Origin: Massilia sp. PDC64
GTDB lineage: Bacteria; Pseudomonadota; Gammaproteobacteria; Burkholderiales; Burkholderiaceae_D
DNA length: 64,000 nucleotides
Assembly (NCBI RefSeq): GCF_900101265.1
Contig: NZ_FMZS01000005.1
Location: 62,001 to 126,000, forward strand
Direction of reading: 5' to 3'
Under the pieces are notes generated by a model that had not been told where the DNA came from, did not search any database, and was given only the letters and a program-made list of their open reading frames with translations. The position numbers were made by a program, and so were the translations under genes. Below are positions 43,804 through 50,210 of the stretch, piece after piece; the stretch's first letter is position 1, and each line of letters opens with the position of its first letter.

Positions 43804-44787
43804 TTATTCGTTCGCGTTCCAGTACATGAAGCCCATGCCCTCGCCGGTGCCGGCGGCGGTGCGGTAGCAGGGCACGTAGTCGACGAGCGTCATCTGCGCG
43901 CCGGTATCCTGCAGGGCCATCATCACGGAGACGTACAGCTTGATTTCCGACGTGCCGGACTGGTACGAGCGCTCGTCCACGTTGGCCAGGCCTTCGTAGT
44001 CGTAGTTGCGCAGCATGCCCATGATCCGCTGGTCGAATTCGGTGTCGCAGACGAAGTGCGACAGGCCGCCGGACGCGATGATCGCCACGCGTGCATCGCT
44101 CTTCCACGCCTTGATCGCATCGCGCAGGGTGCGGCCGAACTCGATGCAGCGGCTCATCGGCGGTTGGGTCGGCGGATAGAAGCAGTTCATCAGGATCGGC
44201 ACGTGCGGCGGCGGGTTGTCGCCCATGATCTGGCGGTACACGAAGCTGAACGCGTGCGGCGCGATCGGCGCGGCGGGCTTCATCCACACGTTGTCCGGCC
44301 AGGACATCAGGTCCGTGAGGTCGAAGTTCTCGCGCTCGAACGTCTCGAGCAGGTAGGTCGCCAGTTCCGGATACGCCTTGTGCGTCACCGCGTGGTCCGG
44401 CGCGTAGACCAAACGCTGCGGGGGACCGTTGAAGACTTCCGCGCCGCTGTAGATCGCGATCGACGGCGACATGTGGGTGAAGATCTCCTTCTGGTCCTTG
44501 CCGAGGATGATCGCGACGTCGGGTGCGGCGCGTTCGTATGCGGCGCGCATCTCGTCGAGCGCGGCGCGGCAGCGCGCGGCGCGGGCGGTACGTTCCTCGA
44601 TCGTCAGGAGGGCTTCGAAGCCCTCGTGGCGGCGTTCGGCCTCCAGCTCGGGGTAGGTCCAGGTGCGGTTGCGATACCACAGCTCGGGATTGTTGCGGTC
44701 GCGCTCACCGTTCTTGAGCCAGTCTTCCGGCGGCTGGCCCAGCATGCCGCTGTGCGGCACGGCCATGCCGAACACGATTTCTGCCAT
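43804..44787 (-). CDS. LigB-family (class III) extradiol ring-cleavage dioxygenase
   Basis: 327 residues. H12 in MAVPHSG is the first iron ligand of LigB-type enzymes; SGGLSHFVCD holds the catalytic His and GTSEIKLYVSVMM the acidic ligand region. The N-terminal layout (GERDRNNPELWYRN, then TYPELEAERRHEGFEALL) resembles one-component 3-O-methylgallate/gallate dioxygenases of the DesZ type rather than the two-subunit LigAB, and no LigA-like gene is present. Non-heme Fe(II) opens a catechol-type ring next to a hydroxyl. With LigJ downstream in the pathway, a trihydroxy- or methoxylated benzoate substrate is plausible. Confidence 0.85.
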   Translation of the reverse strand: MAEIVFGMAVPHSGMLGQPPEDWLKNGERDRNNPELWYRNRTWTYPELEAERRHEGFEALLTIEERTARAARCRAALDEMRAAYERAAPDVAIILGKDQKEIFTHMSPSIAIYSGAEVFNGPPQRLVYAPDHAVTHKAYPELATYLLETFERENFDLTDLMSWPDNVWMKPAAPIAPHAFSFVYRQIMGDNPPPHVPILMNCFYPPTQPPMSRCIEFGRTLRDAIKAWKSDARVAIIASGGLSHFVCDTEFDQRIMGMLRNYDYEGLANVDERSYQSGTSEIKLYVSVMMALQDTGAQMTLVDYVPCYRTAAGTGEGMGFMYWNANE

Positions 44788-44814
44788 GTTTGTTACTCCT
44801 TCAGTGTTTCGTTG

Positions 44815-46116
44815 TTATGTGCGGGGCAGCGGATGGATATCCGCCTGCGGCTGGTCGAGCGGCGTGTCGTTCACCTTCGGCGCCCACTTGCGTTGCAGCA
44901 GGACGAGCGAGTTCACGGCACCGAGCACGAGGAAGCCGAAGATCGCCAGCATCGGCAACTCGTAGCTGCCGCCGACGTGCAGCAACCATCCGGACAGGCT
45001 GGCCGAGACGCCGCCGGCGAGGCTCGTCGCCACCTGCTGCAGGCCCGTGTTCAGGCCGATGGCCGGCTTAGGGATCAGCGTGAGCTTGCACAGCGTCGTG
45101 TTGTTGGCGGTGACGAAACCGAGCAGCGACAGCGACAGGACGTTCCAGAACAGCGCCATCTGCAGCGACTCGGCATAGGCGCCCAGCAGGACGGTCGTGC
45201 CACCGATGAAGCCGGCGATCACGAACCCCTTGCGCACCTTCACCGCATCGCCCCCGCGGGCGATCATCCGGTCCGCCACCCAGCCCGCGATCGTCGCCAC
45301 GATGGCGATGCCGGCGAAGCTGAAGAACGTGTAGAGGCCGGAGTTCTCGAGCGACAGGCCGCGCTGCTCGACCAGGTAGGCCGGCATCCACGTCATGCAG
45401 TAGAACGTGAAGTAGCCGTAGCAAAAATTGTTGATCATGCCGCCCCACACGACCGGGCTGGCGAGCAGGCCGCCGAGCGTCACGGACGATGCGCGCTTCT
45501 TCGCCGCCGCCATCTGGGCGCGCGAGGGCAGGTCGCTCTTGAGCATCAGCAGCCACGGCGCGAGCCACAGCAGGCCCACCACGCCGGTCAGGATGAACAT
45601 CGCCTGCCACGAGTGGTTCACGATCATCCACGCCGCCACCGGCGCGCCGATCGCGGGACCGAACTTGCCGCCCATCGTGAACAGGCCGACGGCGAGACCT
45701 TTCTGGCTTTCCTGGAAGTTGTCGCCCATCCAGCGGTAGCTGGCCGGGATCACGATCGCTTCCGCCGCGCCGATCACGAGCCGCATGGCGATCAATGCGC
45801 CCAGGGTCGTCACCACCCCGGTGAGGGCCGTCGCGATGCACCACAGGGTGAAGCAGACGGCGTAGGGCCATTTGACGCCGTAGCGGTCGACGATCCAGCC
45901 CATCACGAGCTGGAACAGGCCGTACGTCCAGAAGAAGGCCGAGTTGAGCCAGCCCCGTTCCACACTCGTGAGGCCGAATTCGCGCAGGAAGTTCTTGTCT
46001 GCCAGCGCGGACGACAGGCTCGTCCGGTCTATGAATGAAATCAGCAGGGCGATCGCCAGGAGCAGCAGGATGCTCCAGGGATTCGCGGCCGCCGGCCGTT
46101 TATCGTTTGTCTCCAT
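44815..46116 (-). CDS. MFS transporter, anion:cation symporter (ACS) type, copy 1
   Basis: 433 residues, twelve TM segments. Starts [22 protein letters not shown]; motif [20 protein letters not shown]. Paralogue of 39128-40429, with the same length and long identical stretches such as [19 protein letters not shown]. Proton symport of an organic anion is the family activity; phthalate, galactonate and hydroxyphenylacetate carriers belong here. It is separated from the upstream amidohydrolase gene by a perfect hairpin (46138-46157) that may tune its expression within the operon. Confidence 0.9.
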   Translation of the reverse strand: METNDKRPAAANPWSILLLLAIALLISFIDRTSLSSALADKNFLREFGLTSVERGWLNSAFFWTYGLFQLVMGWIVDRYGVKWPYAVCFTLWCIATALTGVVTTLGALIAMRLVIGAAEAIVIPASYRWMGDNFQESQKGLAVGLFTMGGKFGPAIGAPVAAWMIVNHSWQAMFILTGVVGLLWLAPWLLMLKSDLPSRAQMAAAKKRASSVTLGGLLASPVVWGGMINNFCYGYFTFYCMTWMPAYLVEQRGLSLENSGLYTFFSFAGIAIVATIAGWVADRMIARGGDAVKVRKGFVIAGFIGGTTVLLGAYAESLQMALFWNVLSLSLLGFVTANNTTLCKLTLIPKPAIGLNTGLQQVATSLAGGVSASLSGWLLHVGGSYELPMLAIFGFLVLGAVNSLVLLQRKWAPKVNDTPLDQPQADIHPLPRT

Positions 46117-46137
46117 CGCGTTCTCTCTTGTCGTGCT

Positions 46138-46157
46138 GCGCCGGCCGAGGCCGGCGC
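46138..46157 (-). other. intra-operon hairpin
   Basis: Perfect 9-bp inverted repeat GCGCCGGCC-GA-GGCCGGCGC in the 45-base gap between amidohydrolase and transporter. No U run, so more likely an mRNA-processing or stability element than a terminator. Confidence 0.5.
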
Positions 46158-46161
46158 GCCG

Positions 46162-47013
46162 TCATGCCAGGGTCGGGTACAGCGTCAGTGCCGTGCGGCC
46201 GAAGATCCAGGCGCGGTCTTCTTCGTCCAGGCAGGCCAGGCCGGCCTGGGCGGTTGCCAGCAGTTCGGACAGCGTACCGGGCGACGTCGGGAAATTCGAG
46301 CCCCACACGATGCGCTTGGCGCCGAATGCCTCGACAACGCGCGGGAAGAAGGTCTCGGCGCTGGCATTGCCCTTTTTTACGTCGCCGAAGATGCGCGGCG
46401 CCAGCTTCAGGTAGACGTTCTCGAACTGTGCCATGTCGAACAGGCTTTGCGCGTTGGCGTACGGCGGCCCGTCGAGGACGTCGGGACGGCCCAGGTGGTC
46501 GAGGATGATGTTCACGCTGGGGAAGCGCCGGGCCAGTTCGGACACCTGGCGCAGGCCGGCCGGACCGGTCTGGATGCACATCGGCAGGCCGAGCTCCGTG
46601 CACAGGTCCCAGGCCGGGAACGAGCGCGGATCATCCAGTTCGCTGGGGTCGAACTCCTTGGTGCTGCCCCCGGTGAACAGGCGCAGTCCGGCCAGGCCGC
46701 GTGCCTTCCATTCGCGGATGCGCTGGGGCGCGTCCGGCTGCAGCACGTCCACCGAGCCGACCGCCACGAGTCGGTCCGGATACTTCGCGCAGCCGTCCAC
46801 GACGTAGCTGTTGTCGAAGCCATAGGTGGTCGAGGAGTGCACGACGGCGGCCTTGGCGACGCCGGCATCGTCCATCGCAGCGATTAGCGCCTCGACGGTG
46901 GACGGCCGCTCCTGCGACCAGTCCGAGCGCTTGCCGAACAGCGGTGCCGGCGGATAGCGTGTCTCGTCGTCCGAAATGATGTGCGGATGGGTGTCGATGA
47001 TTTGATAGGTCAT
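46162..47013 (-). CDS. amidohydrolase-superfamily TIM-barrel hydrolase (COG3618-like)
   Basis: 283 residues. HxH metal motif in IDTHPHII near residue 9, GLAGLRLF in the middle, DHLGRPD on strand 6 and IVWGSNFPTSPG at strand 8, where classical members such as LigI have Asp; here it is Asn, a change also seen in other members of this subgroup. LigI-like enzymes open 2-pyrone-4,6-dicarboxylate, so a lactonase step between ring cleavage and LigJ is the natural guess. Decarboxylase activity is an alternative. Coupled with ligJ, 12 bases apart. Confidence 0.8.
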   Translation of the reverse strand: MTYQIIDTHPHIISDDETRYPPAPLFGKRSDWSQERPSTVEALIAAMDDAGVAKAAVVHSSTTYGFDNSYVVDGCAKYPDRLVAVGSVDVLQPDAPQRIREWKARGLAGLRLFTGGSTKEFDPSELDDPRSFPAWDLCTELGLPMCIQTGPAGLRQVSELARRFPSVNIILDHLGRPDVLDGPPYANAQSLFDMAQFENVYLKLAPRIFGDVKKGNASAETFFPRVVEAFGAKRIVWGSNFPTSPGTLSELLATAQAGLACLDEEDRAWIFGRTALTLYPTLA

Positions 47014-47025
47014 GGTACGGATCCT

Positions 47026-48051
47026 TTATTTGCCCTGTGACTTCAGGCGCGCGTCCAGGCGCGGATACACGCGGCGGGCATTGCCTTCGTAGATCTTGTA
47101 GCGGTCTTCGGCGGTCAGCGCGGCGATGGCGTCGACGTAGCGCTTCGTGTCGTCGAAATACTGGCCCGTGGCCGGGTCCTTGCCGCGCACGGCGCCGATC
47201 ATTTCGGAGCCGAACAGCACGTTGTCGGCCGGGATGACCTTGGTGAGCAGTTCCACGCCGGGCTGGTGGTACACGCAGGTGTCGAAGAACACGTTGTCCA
47301 GCAGGCCTTCGAGCGGACGCTCCATCATCTCCAGCGACATGCCGCGGTAACGGCCCCAGTGGTACGGCACCGCGCCGCCGCCGTGCGGGATCACGAAGCG
47401 CAGGTTCGGGAAGTCCTTGAACAGGTCGGACTGCAGCACCTGCATGAAGACGGAGGTGTCGGCGTTCAGGTAGTGCGCGCCGGTGCCGTGGAAGCACGGG
47501 TTGCACGATGCCGCCACGTGGATCATCGCCGGGACGTCCAGTTCGGACAGGACTTCGTACAGCGGATACCACGAGCGGTCGGTCACCGGGGTGCCGGTCC
47601 AGTAGCCACCGGTCGGATCCGGGTTCAGGTTGACGCCGACGAAGCCCAGTTCTTCGACGATGCGGCGCAGCTCGGGGATGCTGTTCTTGGGCGGCGCGTA
47701 CGGCGACTGCGGCAGCATGCCGACGGGCGCGAAGTTATCGGGGTACATCTCGGTGACGCGGTACACGAGATCGTTCGAGATCTCGGCCCATTCGAGGCTC
47801 GTGCGCTCGTTGCCCAGGTGGTGGCTCATCAGGCCGGCGATCGGTGAGAACAACGTGAGGTCGCTGCCGCGCTCCCGCTGCAGTTTCAACTGGCCGTTCT
47901 CGATGGCGTCGCGGATCTGGTCGTCCGAGACGTGGGCGCCGGCGAGCAGCGGCGCCTTCGACGGGTCCTTGACGGCATCGGTCTGCTGCGCGCGCCAGTC
48001 GCGCAGGGATTTCGGGATCGTGGTGAAATGGCCGTGGCAATCGATGATCAT
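47026..48051 (-). CDS. ligJ: 4-oxalomesaconate hydratase LigJ
   Basis: 341 residues, the same length I recall for sphingomonad LigJ. The ATG at 48051 has AAGGA six bases upstream. Characteristic stretches: MIIDCHGHFTT with the HxH Zn ligands, RERGSDLTLFSP, MIHVAASCNPCFHGTGAHYL, VIPHGGGAVPYHWGR, FFDTCVYHQPG, LFGSEMIGAVRG and YEGNARRVYPRLDA. LigJ hydrates 4-oxalomesaconate to 4-carboxy-4-hydroxy-2-oxoadipate in protocatechuate 4,5-cleavage and gallate degradation. Its presence is the best evidence that this operon opens a di- or tri-hydroxylated benzoate by meta cleavage. Confidence 0.88.
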   Translation of the reverse strand: MIIDCHGHFTTIPKSLRDWRAQQTDAVKDPSKAPLLAGAHVSDDQIRDAIENGQLKLQRERGSDLTLFSPIAGLMSHHLGNERTSLEWAEISNDLVYRVTEMYPDNFAPVGMLPQSPYAPPKNSIPELRRIVEELGFVGVNLNPDPTGGYWTGTPVTDRSWYPLYEVLSELDVPAMIHVAASCNPCFHGTGAHYLNADTSVFMQVLQSDLFKDFPNLRFVIPHGGGAVPYHWGRYRGMSLEMMERPLEGLLDNVFFDTCVYHQPGVELLTKVIPADNVLFGSEMIGAVRGKDPATGQYFDDTKRYVDAIAALTAEDRYKIYEGNARRVYPRLDARLKSQGK

Positions 48052-48062
48052 TATGGTTCCTT

Positions 48063-49049
48063 TCAACGAGCCTGCGGATCGACGAACAGTTCGCCCATCG
48101 ACATGCGGCGCGGCGTCAGGCCCTGCTTGAATGCGGTCTGTTCCAGCGCTTCGATGGTCTTGCGGTTTTCCTCGATGCCGTAGGGGAGCGGGTCATACCC
48201 GACGATCTCGCGCAGCCTGAGGTATTTCTTGTCGCCGGCGGTGATGGCTTCGCCTGCGTCCAGGCGCGCCAGCCATTCCTTCTTGGCGCGGTCGAATGCG
48301 GTGTACAGCGATTGCGCGATCCACGGATGCTCGGCCAGCACGGCATCCTTGATGACGATGGTCCCATGCATCGGGTAGATGCCGGTGCGGGCATACGAAT
48401 CGGCTTCCAGGGCGGCCGCGTTCGGGAGGAGGTCGGGATAGTCGGCTTCGACTTCCTGCCAGCCTCCGGTCGGGGCGCCGGTACGGCCGATGCCCGCCGC
48501 GCCTTCGACGCCGGCCACGAGTTCACCCCTGGCCATCATGTCCGCCAGCGAGGTGCCTTCAGGTGCGTGGATGACGTTCGGCGGCAGCTGCAGCTGGGTG
48601 ACGTGTTCCTCGTCGTCGACGACCCAGGTCACCTTCGACGTATCCAGGCCGAAGTCGTCGATCAGCGCCTGGCGCAGCCACACGCCCGTCGTGACGGAAT
48701 ATGCACGCACGCCGACCTTCTTTCCCTCCAGGTCCTTCGGCGTCCTGATGCCGGCATCAGGACGCACCAGCATGCCGCCGTGGTGGAAGCGGCGCACGAC
48801 GAAGATCGGCAGGGCGACGAACGGGGCGCCGTAGGCGCGGGCGATGATGTACGTGGTGGGCGCCAGTTCGCAGACGTCGAATTCGACGTCGCGCACCATG
48901 CGGCGGAACGCGCCGATCTGCGGCTTGACGGTCACGAATTCGGCATCCACGCCTTCGATGGGAATGGTGCCGTTGCGGATGGCGGCGGTATGTGGGTGCT
49001 CGGCGATTGCGATCTTGAGCGGGACTTTGCTGGCCAATTGGTTCTCCAT
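48063..49049 (-). CDS. 4,5-dihydroxyphthalate decarboxylase-like protein, copy 1
   Basis: 328 residues, the length of Pht5-type decarboxylases. VPLKIAIAEHPHTAAIRNG at the start, DVEFDVCELAPTTYIIARAYG, PIFVVRRFHHGGMLVRPDAG, GKKVGVRAYSVTTGVWLRQAL, and near the C terminus VGYDPLPYGIEENRKTIEAL. No signal peptide, so cytoplasmic. First gene of the 11-gene operon behind module 4; the start at 49049 lacks a good ribosome site. By family it removes a carboxyl group from a dihydroxylated phthalate-like ring to give a protocatechuate-like product for the LigB dioxygenase. The precise substrate is not known. Confidence 0.82.
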   Translation of the reverse strand: MENQLASKVPLKIAIAEHPHTAAIRNGTIPIEGVDAEFVTVKPQIGAFRRMVRDVEFDVCELAPTTYIIARAYGAPFVALPIFVVRRFHHGGMLVRPDAGIRTPKDLEGKKVGVRAYSVTTGVWLRQALIDDFGLDTSKVTWVVDDEEHVTQLQLPPNVIHAPEGTSLADMMARGELVAGVEGAAGIGRTGAPTGGWQEVEADYPDLLPNAAALEADSYARTGIYPMHGTIVIKDAVLAEHPWIAQSLYTAFDRAKKEWLARLDAGEAITAGDKKYLRLREIVGYDPLPYGIEENRKTIEALEQTAFKQGLTPRRMSMGELFVDPQAR

Positions 49050-49071
49050 TGGGGTTGTGTCTATGGATGTA

Positions 49072-49130
49072 AGAATAGGGGCCGGCCACTGCGCCGTCCC
49101 TACACAAAAACGCGATTCGCTGGCACTTTT
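49072..49130 (-). promoter_or_regulatory. AraC-type promoter module 4 (11-gene catabolic operon)
   Basis: Minus strand: half-site 1 TGCCAGCGAAT, half-site 2 TGTAGGGAC, -10 TATTCT (49077-49072). Leader about 15-20 bases. It is the only promoter seen for the genes from 49049 down to 35912. Confidence 0.82.
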
Positions 49131-49238
49131 CGCCGCACACGGAAACGACTTGCTGTTTTTTGGCAAGAGGGATAAGGTGATGATCTGATCGGCGCAAGAC
49201 CGAGCACATGGCAGACTTTTGCCGAGGAGACGCGCGCA

Positions 49239-50174
49239 ATGAAGCACAGTTTCGTCACGAAACCCATCCCGTATACAAATCACAACACCGCGCTGACGCC
49301 GGTGCCTAAAGTCCGTCTGTACGTCGAGCGACCGGGACGCAAGGAAAACTGGTTCGTCAATGTCGGCCACGTTACCGACCGTGGCCGCTGGCGTACGGAA
49401 CCCCATGCGCACCCGGGCTATGGCCAGGTCATCTTCGTCCGCAACGGGCGCGGCGTAATGAACCTGGAGGGCAGCAGCGTGCCGTTCGAAGCGCCGTGCG
49501 CGCTGCTGCTGCCGACCGAGTGCGTGCATGGTCTCGATTACGAGGTCGACGTCGACCGCTGGGTCGTCACCATCGAGGTGTCGTATCTCAAGCAGGTCAA
49601 CACCAAACTGCGCGAATTCATCCAGCTGTGGAACGCGCCGCGCATCATTCCGTTCGGCGCCGCGCCGGAAATGGCCCTGGAGTTCCACCGGCTGATCCAG
49701 GCGCTGCGCGAGGAAGTGGAAGCGAAGACGGTGGGCCATGTCGTCGCCACCGAGGCGCTCCTGACGTCACTGCTCCTGATGCTCGTGCGCGCCGTGGACC
49801 TGGACGATGCCGCCAACGAACGCGCGATCGACGCGACCAGCCAGGAAATCCGCCTCACCGAGCGTTTCCGCGACCTGATCGACCGCCACTACCGCGACAA
49901 CCTGCAACTGCAGGATTACGCGTCGAAGATGGGGGTGTCGCTCGTGCAGCTGCGTGCCGCCTGCGCCGCGGCCACGGGCCAGAGCCCGGCGAAGCTGATC
50001 CACGCGCGTATCCTGACGGAGGCCAAGCGCAACCTGATCTTCGGCGACATGACGATGGAGCAGATCGCCTATTCGCTCGGGTTTTCCGACGCGGCGTATT
50101 TCACGCGCTTCTTCCGCAAGGAGATCGGGCAGACACCGAGCCAGTTCCGGCTTGCCGCGCGGGAGCGGCCGTAG
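49239..50174 (+). CDS. AraC-family transcriptional regulator of the island
   Basis: 311 residues. GAGGAG precedes the ATG at 49239. N-terminal cupin-like sensor with HAHPGYGQVIFVRNGRG; C-terminal double HTH, LQDYASKMGVSLVQLRAACAAATGQSPAKLI and MTMEQIAYSLGFSDAAYFTRFF followed by FRKEIGQTPSQFR. Similar in layout to PobR/HpaA-type regulators of aromatic pathways. Divergent from the long operon and central among eight promoter modules whose 21-bp direct half-sites are what AraC proteins bind. It is probably the activator of the whole island. Its own promoter (49131-49238) has no such module. Confidence 0.92.
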   Translation: MKHSFVTKPIPYTNHNTALTPVPKVRLYVERPGRKENWFVNVGHVTDRGRWRTEPHAHPGYGQVIFVRNGRGVMNLEGSSVPFEAPCALLLPTECVHGLDYEVDVDRWVVTIEVSYLKQVNTKLREFIQLWNAPRIIPFGAAPEMALEFHRLIQALREEVEAKTVGHVVATEALLTSLLLMLVRAVDLDDAANERAIDATSQEIRLTERFRDLIDRHYRDNLQLQDYASKMGVSLVQLRAACAAATGQSPAKLIHARILTEAKRNLIFGDMTMEQIAYSLGFSDAAYFTRFFRKEIGQTPSQFRLAARERP

Positions 50175-50180
50175 GCATCA

Positions 50181-50208
50181 AAAAGGGCAGCCACGCGGCT
50201 GCCCTTTT
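50181..50208. terminator. bidirectional Rho-independent terminator
   Basis: Stem AAAAGGGCAGCC / GGCTGCCCTTTT (50181-50192, 50197-50208), four-base loop, A/T runs on both sides. Ends araC-type gene and TonB receptor gene from opposite directions. Confidence 0.9.
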
Positions 50209-50210
50209 GG

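Noticed and set aside
43699-46038. 779-codon + frame over the LigB/MFS genes
   Set aside because: Composition is a shadow of minus-strand genes with clear catalytic and TM motifs.
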